The position numbers and the translations under genes are program-made. The notes beneath the pieces were generated by a model. It saw nothing but the letters and a program-made list of their open reading frames with translations, had not been told where the DNA came from and did no database searches. 64,000 nt of DNA. It comes from Flavobacterium sp. 90. Lineage in GTDB: Bacteria > Bacteroidota > Bacteroidia > Flavobacteriales > Flavobacteriaceae. The DNA lies in contig NZ_SMGE01000001.1 of the NCBI RefSeq assembly GCF_004339525.1, positions 3,286,001 through 3,350,000 of the forward strand. The letters are read 5' to 3'. This document shows, piece after piece, positions 24,663-32,945 of this stretch (position 1 is its first letter; every line of letters begins with the position of its first letter).

Positions 24663-25238
24663 ATGAAAAGAATTATTTTCGCTGCAATGGCAGTAATGGT
24701 GTTTGGATTTGCTAATGCACAAAAAACTAGATTTGGAGTAAAAGGAGGTCTTAACGTAACGAGTTTTGCCGGAGGGTATAATTATAATGCTAAATCTTTA
24801 GTTGGTTTTCAGGTTGGAGGTTTTGCTGAAATTAAAGTTATTGAAAGATTAGCTATTCAACCAGAGATCTTATTTTCTACTCAAGGCGCTAAACAGGAAT
24901 TAAGTATGACGAACTTTGATAGTAAGTTGAATTACATAAATGTTCCCGTTTTGGCTAAATTTTATATCACAAAACAATTTACTGTTGAAGCAGGTCCGCA
25001 ATTAGGATTTTTAGTGTCAGCTAAACAAGATGGTCACGATGCAAAAGACAGTTATAAATCTGTAGATACAGGATTTAATTTCGGTGCTGGATATAACTTC
25101 ACAGACAATGTTTCTGTGAATCTTCGTTATACCGTTGGTTTATCAAATATTGGAGATTATAGTACTAATACTATTCAGCAATATTACGATAGTCCAAAAA
25201 ATAGCGTTCTAGCTTTGACATTAGGATATAAGTTCTAA
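24663..25238 (+). CDS. Outer-membrane beta-barrel protein, array member 3
   Basis: 191 aa, the closest paralogue of member 2: the first 23 residues differ at one position (KRIIFAAMAVMVFGFANAQ). Shared blocks are TRFGVKGGLN, VGGFAEIKV, IQPEILFSTQGA, VEAGPQLGFLVSAK and a C-terminal LALTLGYKF. The spacer from the previous terminator is only 42 bp and lacks the long duplicated promoter, so this copy may rely on read-through or a minimal promoter. Divergence concentrates in loop-like segments, as expected for surface-exposed loops. Confidence 0.87.
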   Translation: MKRIIFAAMAVMVFGFANAQKTRFGVKGGLNVTSFAGGYNYNAKSLVGFQVGGFAEIKVIERLAIQPEILFSTQGAKQELSMTNFDSKLNYINVPVLAKFYITKQFTVEAGPQLGFLVSAKQDGHDAKDSYKSVDTGFNFGAGYNFTDNVSVNLRYTVGLSNIGDYSTNTIQQYYDSPKNSVLALTLGYKF

Positions 25239-25258
25239 TTACTTATTAGAAATATTTT

Positions 25259-25289
25259 TAAAACCTTCCCTTAATCAGGAAGGTTTTTT
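25259..25289 (+). terminator. Terminator of array member 3
   Basis: AAAACCTTCC-CTTAATCA-GGAAGGTTTTTTT, identical in stem and loop to the one at 26022-26053, which supports duplication of whole transcription units. Confidence 0.87.
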
Positions 25290-25415
25290 TATTTGGGTTG
25301 TATAATGCTAAAAACTAATTATATATCAATTTGGTTTAAGATAAAATCTTATATTTGTATAAGAATATACTGTAATTTTGGTGTTGTGTTTTTTTTTAAT
25401 TTTAATTTATAGCGA

Positions 25416-26000
25416 ATGAGAAGAATTATTTTACCAATTGTGGCATGTATGGTATTTGGATTTGCGAATGCCCAGTCAACTAGATTTGGAGTAAAAGGAG
25501 GATTGAATGTTTCAAATTTTACAGGTTATGAACAAGATGTTAAGTCTTTAATCGGTTTTCATGTTGGAGGTTTTGCAGAAATAAAGGTTGCGAAAAAATT
25601 TGCTGTTCAGCCTGAATTTTTATATTCGACACAAGGAACAACAATTGAAGGTTTTGACGGAGATTCGAATACGACCGTCAAAGTGAATTATTTAAATATT
25701 CCGATTTTAGGTAAATATTATATTACAGATGCGTTTTCTGTTGAAGCAGGACCACAAATTGGGTTTTTACTATCGGCAAAAGCCAGAGGCGAAGATGTTA
25801 GTGATCTGTATAAATCAACAGATTTTGGTTTCAATTTAGGTTGTGGATATAATTTTACAGAAGATATTTCAATAGGGGCGCGTTACACAATTGGTTTAAC
25901 AGATGTCAATGATATTTCTGATGGATCTCAGTATCCTGATCTGTATAATGCAAACTTTAAAAACAGCAATTTTGCATTGTCATTAGCGTATAAATTTTAA
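25416..26000 (+). CDS. Outer-membrane beta-barrel protein, array member 4
   Basis: 194 aa. Signal peptide MRRIILPIVACMVFGFANAQ, then the shared TRFGVKGGLNVSN, VGGFAEIKVAKKF, VQPEFLYSTQG, FSVEAGPQIGFLLSAKARG and NFALSLAYKF. Upstream lies a TATATTTG candidate at 25351-25358 within a sequence unlike the duplicated promoters, so it may be regulated separately. It is followed by the same terminator as member 3. Function unknown. Confidence 0.87.
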   Translation: MRRIILPIVACMVFGFANAQSTRFGVKGGLNVSNFTGYEQDVKSLIGFHVGGFAEIKVAKKFAVQPEFLYSTQGTTIEGFDGDSNTTVKVNYLNIPILGKYYITDAFSVEAGPQIGFLLSAKARGEDVSDLYKSTDFGFNLGCGYNFTEDISIGARYTIGLTDVNDISDGSQYPDLYNANFKNSNFALSLAYKF

Positions 26001-26021
26001 TTTCTCATCAAAAAAATATTT

Positions 26022-26053
26022 AAAACCTTCCCTTAATCAGGAAGGTTTTTTTA
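26022..26053 (+). terminator. Terminator of array member 4
   Basis: Same stem (AAAACCTTCC / GGAAGGTTTT) and loop as the terminator after member 3. Confidence 0.87.
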
Positions 26054-26081
26054 TGCCCAAAAATTGTTTTACTTTGTAAAT

Positions 26082-26978
26082 ATGAACTGGAACCGATACA
26101 TAAAAGATTATCAATCGTATTTGCGAATTGAAAGAGGTTTGTCTAAAAATACAATCGAAAACTATGGTTTTGATATTGAGCGATTATGTCTTTTTTTAGA
26201 TACCAATCAAATTGAAGTTTCGCCTTTAAAAATTACTGATGAAACAGTTCAACAATTTATATATTCTGTTTCTAAGGAAGTGAATCCGCGTTCTCAAGCG
26301 CGTATTATTTCAGGGTTGAAAAGTTTTTTTAATTATCTGGTTTTTGAAGATTACAGAAATGATAATCCGCTGGAATTAATTGAAACTCCAAAAACTGGGA
26401 GAAAATTACCGGATACTTTATCTGTTACCGAAATTGATGCACTTATTGCTGCAATTGATTTGAGTAAAAATGAAGGAGAACGAAATCGAGCGATGCTGGA
26501 AGCTTTATACGGTTGCGGACTTCGGGTTTCAGAGTTGGTTTCGCTTAAAATATCGGATCTGTTTTTTGACGAAGGATTCATAAAAATCACCGGAAAAGGA
26601 AATAAAGAACGTTTTGTTCCTATTGGTAAATTAACTCAGAAATACATAGAGATTTATCAAAAGGAAGTCAGAGTAAATCTGAATATTAAAAAAGGCTGCG
26701 AAGATACTTTGTTTTTAAACCGAAGAGGTAATCAACTTACTCGTGCAATGGTGTTTACGATTATAAAAGATCTGGCAGTAAAAATAGGTTTGCATAAAAG
26801 TATTAGTCCGCATACTTTGCGACATTCATTTGCGACACATTTACTTGAAAATGGAGCTGACTTAAGATCTATCCAATTAATGTTGGGACACGAATCGATA
26901 ACAACTACAGAAATCTATGTTCATTTAGACAGGAGATTTTTAAAAGAAGTAATGCATTCTTTTCATCCAAGAAAATAA
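26082..26978 (+). CDS. xerD: Tyrosine recombinase of the XerC/XerD type
   Basis: 298 aa, usual Xer length. The ATG at 26082 (MNWNRYIKDYQSYLRIERGLS) is preferred over a TTG six codons upstream that lies close to the previous terminator. SAM-like N-domain 1-85, catalytic domain from about 105. Motifs are YGCGLRVSELVSLK with the first Arg, a Lys in GKGNKERFVP, HTLRHSFATHLLENGADLRSIQ with His and Arg, LGHESITTTEIYVHLD with the last His and the Tyr nucleophile. It resolves chromosome dimers at dif. The XerD side is preferred from the C-terminal motif, but XerC cannot be excluded. Confidence 0.92.
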   Translation: MNWNRYIKDYQSYLRIERGLSKNTIENYGFDIERLCLFLDTNQIEVSPLKITDETVQQFIYSVSKEVNPRSQARIISGLKSFFNYLVFEDYRNDNPLELIETPKTGRKLPDTLSVTEIDALIAAIDLSKNEGERNRAMLEALYGCGLRVSELVSLKISDLFFDEGFIKITGKGNKERFVPIGKLTQKYIEIYQKEVRVNLNIKKGCEDTLFLNRRGNQLTRAMVFTIIKDLAVKIGLHKSISPHTLRHSFATHLLENGADLRSIQLMLGHESITTTEIYVHLDRRFLKEVMHSFHPRK

Positions 26979-27122
26979 TTTTTTGGGTATAGTCCTGATT
27001 TTTAAAGCAAAAATTAATATATTGTATATTATTTTCTACTAAAAGCAGATAAGACCGACAAACGGCACTTTTATTGTTTTAAACGTTATTGATCATTCAA
27101 TTTAAGTAAAAATAAGTAGCAT

Positions 27123-28643
27123 ATGGTTTTTGATTTATATGAAAATGAGGATTGCTTACAGGTGAATAATTTTTATAAAAAATTGTTTGCAGAGATGCCT
27201 GATTTGTTATTTCAGTTTGTTGTTGACACCGATAACAATTATACTTTTCCACTGGTTAGTAAATCTGCTGATGAAATTTTTGAATTTACGGCGAGTGAAT
27301 TCAACAACGACATTAAATTTATTATTTACGAAAGAGTTTTTCTTCAGGATCGTGAAGCATTTTTTCAATCTTTAGTTAAAGCGCGTAAAGAAATAAAACC
27401 CTGGGATATTGAATTTCGTGCTGTTTTGCCAAAAAAAGGTTTGCGCTGGTTTAAGATTTCTGCAAAAACAGAACAATCTGATGATGGCAGAGTGAGTTTC
27501 TACGGACATGTTTCTGATATTACCGAATTAAAAGATAAAGAAGAAAAACTGCGAATTTCAGAAGAACGATTTCAATTTGCGCTTGATGCTTCTACAGCCG
27601 GAATTTGGGATTGGGATATGGTGACGAATAATGTTTTCTATTCGTCTTTGTCACTAAAAATATTGGAACTTGATTCTACTGATATTTTTGATGATCCGGA
27701 ACGTTGGGATAAAATTGTGCATCCTGATGATCTTCCTAAATATTATTCAGACATACAAGAGCATTTTGATAATAAGATTCCTTATTACGAAAACTATCAT
27801 CGCGTAATGACTTCAAGCGGAAATTATAAATGGATTTTAGACCGCGGGAAAGTTATTAAACGTGATGAAAATGGTAAACCATTGCGTGTAATTGGAACCC
27901 ATACGGATGTTTCTCTGCAAAAAGAAAAGGAACTCGAGCTTATGAAAACAATGAAATTGTACAGCGATCAAAATAGTCGTTTAGTGAATTTTTCGCATAT
28001 TGTTTCGCATAATCTAAATACACAAGCAGGAAATATAAAGTCGATTTTAGACTTTATTGATGCTGATGGTGATAAAGAAACGGTAAGTGAAATGTTGGAA
28101 CATTTGCGAACTGTTTCTAATGATTTAAATGACACAATTTCTAATTTGACACAAATCGTAAAAACGCAGAGTAATATTAATATTGCTGTTGTTCCTTTAA
28201 AGCTTTGCGAATACATCGAGAAAACAATTTCGACGATCAAAGGTTATGACAAACAGACCAAGGTTACGATTGTGAATAATGTTCCTAAATATCTGACGAT
28301 TAATTTTAATCCTGCTTATCTCGAAAGCGTCTTGTTAAACTTTACAACAAACGCAATAAAGTACGCACATCCGGATCGCGAGCCAATAATAGTTTTTGAT
28401 TTTTCGATCGAACCTGAAGGTTATAAATCATTAAAAATTACAGATAATGGTTTAGGAATCGATTTGGCTGTTTACGGTGATTTATTATTCGGAATGTATA
28501 AAACATTTCATAAGCATCAGGAAGCACGAGGAATCGGCTTGTATATTACCAGAAATCAAATTGAAGCTATGAAAGGAAGTATTTCTGTAGAAAGCGAAGT
28601 AGGAGTGGGAACAAGTTTTAAAATCGTCTTTAATGATCTTTAA
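27123..28643 (+). CDS. PAS-domain sensor histidine kinase
   Basis: 506 aa, cytosolic with no membrane segment. Two PAS/PAC units span about 18-135 (ending YGHVSDITELKDKEEKL) and 146-266 (ending VIGTHTDVSLQKEKEL). The dimerisation region carries FSHIVSHNLNT; His296 in SHN is the phosphoacceptor candidate. The ATPase domain has TTNAIKYA (N box), DNGLGID (G1) and RGIGLYI (G2). No adjacent response regulator is present, so it is an orphan kinase. The input signal is unknown. Confidence 0.9.
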   Translation: MVFDLYENEDCLQVNNFYKKLFAEMPDLLFQFVVDTDNNYTFPLVSKSADEIFEFTASEFNNDIKFIIYERVFLQDREAFFQSLVKARKEIKPWDIEFRAVLPKKGLRWFKISAKTEQSDDGRVSFYGHVSDITELKDKEEKLRISEERFQFALDASTAGIWDWDMVTNNVFYSSLSLKILELDSTDIFDDPERWDKIVHPDDLPKYYSDIQEHFDNKIPYYENYHRVMTSSGNYKWILDRGKVIKRDENGKPLRVIGTHTDVSLQKEKELELMKTMKLYSDQNSRLVNFSHIVSHNLNTQAGNIKSILDFIDADGDKETVSEMLEHLRTVSNDLNDTISNLTQIVKTQSNINIAVVPLKLCEYIEKTISTIKGYDKQTKVTIVNNVPKYLTINFNPAYLESVLLNFTTNAIKYAHPDREPIIVFDFSIEPEGYKSLKITDNGLGIDLAVYGDLLFGMYKTFHKHQEARGIGLYITRNQIEAMKGSISVESEVGVGTSFKIVFNDL

Positions 28644-28661
28644 ACTGAATTTAACGTAAAT

Positions 28662-28692
28662 AAAAAAGGCTATCATTCGATAGCCTTTTTTG
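28662..28692. terminator. Bidirectional terminator between kinase and rny
   Basis: AAAAAAGGCTATC and GATAGCCTTTTTT form a 13-bp stem with a 5-nt loop and A/T runs on either side, between convergent genes. Confidence 0.9.
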
Positions 28693-28709
28693 TGTTATAA
28701 TGTTTGAGA

Positions 28710-30272
28710 TTACTTAGCAATATTAACTGCTCTGGTTTCTCTGATTACAGTAACTTTTACCTGACCTGGATAAGTCATTTCAGTTTGGATTTTTTGTGAG
28801 ATCTCGAAAGATAGGTTTGCAGCGTTATCATCAGAAACTTTTTCGCTTTCTACGATTACACGAAGTTCTCTACCAGCCTGAATTGCGTATGCATTTTTTA
28901 CACCGCTAAATCCGTAAGCAACTTCTTCAAGATCTTTCAAACGTTGAATGTATGAATCTAAAACCTGACGTCTTGCGCCTGGTCTTGCTCCTGAAATAGC
29001 ATCACAAACCTGAACGATTGGGGAAAGTAATGATTTCATTTCGATCTCATCGTGGTGAGCTCCAATTGCATTACAAACTTCTTCTTTTTCGCCATATTTC
29101 TCAGCCCATTGCATACCTAATAATGCGTGAGGTAAATCGCTTTCAGTATCTGGCACTTTACCAATATCGTGAAGTAAACCAGCTCTTTTTGCTAATTTTA
29201 CATTTAAGCCTAATTCGGCAGCCATGATACCACAAAGTTTAGAAACTTCTCTCGAGTGTTGCAATAAGTTTTGTCCGTAAGAAGAACGGTATTTCATTCT
29301 ACCAACAACTTTAATTAACTCTGGGTGTAAACCGTGAATTCCTAAATCTATTACGGTACGTTTACCAACTTCGATAATTTCATCGTCGATTTGTTTTGCT
29401 GTTTTAGCAACAACTTCTTCAATTCTTGCTGGGTGAATACGTCCGTCAGTTACTAATTTGTGCAAAGACAAACGAGCGATTTCTCTACGAACAGGGTCAA
29501 AACAAGAAAGAATAATAGCTTCCGGTGTATCATCAACAATGATTTCTACTCCCGTTGCAGCTTCAAGAGCTCTAATGTTACGACCTTCACGACCAATAAT
29601 TCTACCTTTTACATCGTCAGATTCAATGTTGAAAACTGAAACGCAATTTTCAACTGCTTCCTCAGTTCCAACTCTCTGGATTGTATTGATGATGATTTTT
29701 TTAGCTTCTTGCTGAGCCGTAAGTTTTGCCTCTTCAATTGTATCCTGAATATGAGACATTGCTTTGCTTTTAGCTTCAGCTTTCAAACCTTCTACTAATT
29801 GTTCTTTTGCTTCTTCAGCAGAAAGTCCTGAAATTACTTCAAGTTGTTGCAATTGACTTTTGTGTAATTTGTCAACTTCAGCTTGTTTTTTGTCTAAAAC
29901 TTCAATTTTGTTGTTGTATTCCTGAGTTTTAGATTCAAAATCGTCATTTACTTTTTTAGCTTTCGAAAGTTCGTTTGAAACCTGAGATTCTTTATCACGC
30001 ACTCTTTTTTCTACTTCAGCTACTTTTTTATCTCTAGCTAAAATAACTTGTTCGTGTTCTGATTTTAATTCGATAAAACGCTCTTTTGCCTGAAGAATTT
30101 TATCTTTTTTGATATTTTCTGCTTCTAAATTAGCGTCTTTTAAAATGGAAGAAGCTTCTTTTTTTGCGTTTTTAATTAAATTAGAAATATTGCTTTTTTC
30201 GATGATTTTAGCGATTGCAAATCCTGCTGCAATCCCTACAATACCTGAAATAATGATCGTTATTATGTCCAT
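28710..30272 (-). CDS. rny: Ribonuclease Y
   Basis: 520 aa. One N-terminal membrane helix (about 3-22), a long charged coiled coil (about 30-200), a KH domain with [15 protein letters not shown] around 220-235, and an HD domain with HSREVSKL and LLHDIGKV (metal-binding His-Asp). RNase Y is a membrane-attached endoribonuclease that starts mRNA decay. The start at 30272 follows the 3' end of the probable 6S RNA by 26 bp, so both may be on one primary transcript with zapA. Confidence 0.96.
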   Translation of the reverse strand: MDIITIIISGIVGIAAGFAIAKIIEKSNISNLIKNAKKEASSILKDANLEAENIKKDKILQAKERFIELKSEHEQVILARDKKVAEVEKRVRDKESQVSNELSKAKKVNDDFESKTQEYNNKIEVLDKKQAEVDKLHKSQLQQLEVISGLSAEEAKEQLVEGLKAEAKSKAMSHIQDTIEEAKLTAQQEAKKIIINTIQRVGTEEAVENCVSVFNIESDDVKGRIIGREGRNIRALEAATGVEIIVDDTPEAIILSCFDPVRREIARLSLHKLVTDGRIHPARIEEVVAKTAKQIDDEIIEVGKRTVIDLGIHGLHPELIKVVGRMKYRSSYGQNLLQHSREVSKLCGIMAAELGLNVKLAKRAGLLHDIGKVPDTESDLPHALLGMQWAEKYGEKEEVCNAIGAHHDEIEMKSLLSPIVQVCDAISGARPGARRQVLDSYIQRLKDLEEVAYGFSGVKNAYAIQAGRELRVIVESEKVSDDNAANLSFEISQKIQTEMTYPGQVKVTVIRETRAVNIAK

Positions 30273-30298
30273 GTTTGTTAAAATTTATATATAAAAAA

Positions 30299-30454
30299 GC
30301 CTACATTAATTGCTTGAATAAACTCGTAAAGACAAGTTTTGAGCTAACTCACTGTTCAAGTTTCCCAGCCAAAAGGAGGGCATACTATAGTAGCGACGAT
30401 TTGCTCATTCTAAATTGTTAGTGTTGAGTTTACCAATTGTGAACTAATGTAGGC
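30299..30454 (-). ncRNA. ssrS: Probable 6S RNA between zapA and rny
   Basis: About 156 nt. The ends GCCTACATTA and TAATGTAGGC close a rod-like structure. Inside, GGTAAACTC pairs with GAGTTTAT, an open central region follows, and an apical stem lies around ACTATAGTATGCCCTCC. On the minus strand the 3' end runs into a T6 tract. 6S RNA mimics an open promoter and sequesters RNA polymerase. Position next to zapA is the classical context of ssrS. The call rests on shape and context, not on a covariance search. Confidence 0.75.
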
Positions 30455-30480
30455 AGTATCTTAGTTTCTGTAAAGAACGT

Positions 30481-30774
30481 TTAATTTTCGAGATATTGAT
30501 CTAATAGCGAATTTAATCTTTTAATTCTTTCGATAGTTTCTTCACCATCGATTGCATTATCAATTTGTTTTTGTTCTACTTGCGATGCAAATTGCAAAGC
30601 GCACATAGCCAGAACATCTTGTTTGTCACGAACCGCATAACTTTCTTCGAATTGCTTGATCATAGCATCAATTTTCTTAGAAGCACTTCTAAGTCCTTCT
30701 TCCTGAGATGGTTCAACCGTTAATGGGTAAACTCTGTCTGCGATTGATATTTTAATTCTAAGCTTTCCGTCCAT
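30481..30774 (-). CDS. zapA: Cell division protein ZapA
   Basis: 97 aa. The N-terminal pattern LRIKISIADRVYPLTVEPSQEEGLRSASKKID and the following helix (Gln/Glu-rich) match ZapA, which bundles FtsZ filaments at midcell. Length is within the normal range. It is 6 bp downstream of the coiled-coil gene at 30781-31071, forming a two-gene operon, and is followed by the probable 6S RNA. Confidence 0.92.
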   Translation of the reverse strand: MDGKLRIKISIADRVYPLTVEPSQEEGLRSASKKIDAMIKQFEESYAVRDKQDVLAMCALQFASQVEQKQIDNAIDGEETIERIKRLNSLLDQYLEN

Positions 30775-30780
30775 GTCTTT

Positions 30781-31071
30781 CTAATCTGATAGTTGTGCTA
30801 TACAGTAATCAATTTCGCGAATTAATGAATTTATTTTAAGCTTTGTCTCTCTCTTGTTATTGTCGCTGCCGAGCAACGAATTGGCTATCTTAAGTGTATC
30901 ATATTGCTTCTTCAAAGCCTCCATCTCTTCAGATTGTTTCTGGATAATTTGCGCAGCTTTGGTTAGTTCTAATCGTAAAACCTGATTGTTTTTTTCTAGA
31001 GCCTTTGATTTCTCAAAAAGCTTTTCGACTTTATATTCAAGAGTATCAATTATTTCTGCAATTACACTCAT
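30781..31071 (-). CDS. Coiled-coil protein, probable ZapB-like divisome partner
   Basis: 96 aa, almost entirely a heptad coiled coil (IIDTLEYKVEKLFEKSKALEKNNQVLRLEL onwards). It has no membrane segment. Size, coiled-coil nature and position directly upstream of zapA in one operon suggest a ZapB-like partner of the division ring. That role is inferred from context; the sequence alone would allow other short coiled-coil roles. Confidence 0.78.
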   Translation of the reverse strand: MSVIAEIIDTLEYKVEKLFEKSKALEKNNQVLRLELTKAAQIIQKQSEEMEALKKQYDTLKIANSLLGSDNNKRETKLKINSLIREIDYCIAQLSD

Positions 31072-31251
31072 TATAAATCCTATTCATTACTTAATCATAC
31101 AAAGTTAGTATTCCTTTTTATTAATGCAATTTTTTATCGATTTTTTTACATTAAAAATAATCAATCAAATGAATTTCAATTAATTGTATTTTTGTAGCTT
31201 TTTACTCGTTTTTAGGAGCTAATTTCTTTATCTTAGCAAAAATGTTGCCTT

Positions 31252-32934
31252 ATGAGATTATCACTATTGACCCTGTTTTTTTGTAATTTTATTTTCGCCC
31301 AAACCCAATATCCAAAGGATTATTTTCGTGCTCCGCTTGATATTCCAATGCAGCTTTCGGGGAATTTCGGGGAGTTAAGACCCAATCACTTTCATGCCGG
31401 TTTTGATTTAAAAACAAATCAAAGAGAAGGATTAAGTGTCCATGCAATCGCTGATGGTTATGTTTCAAGAATTAAAATTTCAACTTTCGGAAACGGAAAA
31501 TGTATCTATATTACGCACCCGAACGGATATACCTCAGTTTATGGACATTTGCAAACTCCTGTTGGTGAAATTTTAAATTATGTCAAAAAAACGCATTATA
31601 AAGAAAAGGCATACGAAATTGAAATGTTTCTAAAACCGGGTGAATTGCCAGTTACAAAAGGTGAAATTATTGGACTTTCCGGAAATACAGGTTCTTCTGA
31701 AGGACCACATTTGCATTTTGAAATTCGTGATACTAAAACTGAATTTGTTATTAATCCGATATTTTTTGGATTTGATAAAAATATAAAAGACACTAAAAAG
31801 CCTACAGTTTCGAGCGTATATGTTTATCCGTTAGATAATTCTACAGTAAATCAATCTAAACAGCCTTTATTGTTAAATGTTGCGCTTCAAAAAGACGGAA
31901 CCTATTTAGCAAGTAAAGTAAAAGCAAACGGAAAAATTGGTTTTGGAATTGTTGCTGTAGATTTTGATGATGTCTCTTTTAATAAAAATGGAGTTTTTAA
32001 TGTCTCTACTTTTTTTAACGGAAATCAAAATTACAATTATCAGTTCAATACCTATTCGTTTGACGAAATGCGTTATGTAAATGCATTGATTGATTATGGG
32101 AAATATAAAAAATCAGGCCAGCGCGTTCAAAAACTTTTCATGAAAACGCCATACGCTTTAAGCATCATAAAAACAGATTCGTTGCGTGGAATTATTCCGG
32201 TCGAGCCGAATTTAGCATCAACCTACAGAATTGAAGTTTCGGACTATTTCGGAAATTTGAATACGATTACAGTTCCGGTTGAATATGACGCTGCGACGCC
32301 AGTTGTAAAAGAAGAACCAATTACTTCAAAATATTTTATAAAAGTCAATAAAGATTCCAATTTCGAAAAAGATAATATGTCCGTGTTTTTTCCGGCAGGA
32401 ACTTTTTACGATGATTTTAATCTGAATTTTGATGTAAAAAACAATCGTATTTATATTCACGACGATACGGTTCCGGTGCATTCAAATTTTACAATTACTA
32501 TAAAAGATGATACTTATCCGGAAGCATTAAGAGATAAACTTTATATTGGAAGAGGTAACAGTTACAACGGAACGATTAGAAAAGGAGACGTTTTTACGGC
32601 CAAATCAAAAACATTAGGACAATTCGGTTTGGTTTTGGATACCATTAAACCAACGATAAAAATCGTAAAACCAATTCAGGATAAATGGATCAGTGATGTC
32701 AAAAAAATAGATTTCATCATCAATGATGCTGCATCGGGAATTAAATCTTACAACGGATATTTAAACGGAAATTGGATTTTGTTTGAATATGAAAATAAAA
32801 CAAAGAAAATCACACATACTTTTGATGATGCATTGCTTGCCGAAGGGGCAAACGATTTAAAAATTGAAGTAATTGATAATGTGGGTAATTCTGCTATCTT
32901 TGAAACTCATTTTTTTAGAAGTCAACAAAAATAA
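31252..32934 (+). CDS. Exported M23-family peptidase (LytM type)
   Basis: 560 aa with signal peptide to about residue 17 (IFAQTQ). The M23 domain is at about 35-175: NHFHAGFDLKT with His48 and Asp52, YGHL at 97-100, and GPHLHFEIRD with His153 and His155, the zinc ligands and catalytic His of peptidoglycan endopeptidases. The C-terminal 380 residues are beta-rich, Ig-like domains (IKPTIKIVKPIQDKW). It probably cleaves or senses cell wall cross-links in the periplasm. The TonB receptor gene begins 11 bp downstream. Confidence 0.92.
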   Translation: MRLSLLTLFFCNFIFAQTQYPKDYFRAPLDIPMQLSGNFGELRPNHFHAGFDLKTNQREGLSVHAIADGYVSRIKISTFGNGKCIYITHPNGYTSVYGHLQTPVGEILNYVKKTHYKEKAYEIEMFLKPGELPVTKGEIIGLSGNTGSSEGPHLHFEIRDTKTEFVINPIFFGFDKNIKDTKKPTVSSVYVYPLDNSTVNQSKQPLLLNVALQKDGTYLASKVKANGKIGFGIVAVDFDDVSFNKNGVFNVSTFFNGNQNYNYQFNTYSFDEMRYVNALIDYGKYKKSGQRVQKLFMKTPYALSIIKTDSLRGIIPVEPNLASTYRIEVSDYFGNLNTITVPVEYDAATPVVKEEPITSKYFIKVNKDSNFEKDNMSVFFPAGTFYDDFNLNFDVKNNRIYIHDDTVPVHSNFTITIKDDTYPEALRDKLYIGRGNSYNGTIRKGDVFTAKSKTLGQFGLVLDTIKPTIKIVKPIQDKWISDVKKIDFIINDAASGIKSYNGYLNGNWILFEYENKTKKITHTFDDALLAEGANDLKIEVIDNVGNSAIFETHFFRSQQK

Positions 32935-32945
32935 AATCAAAACGT

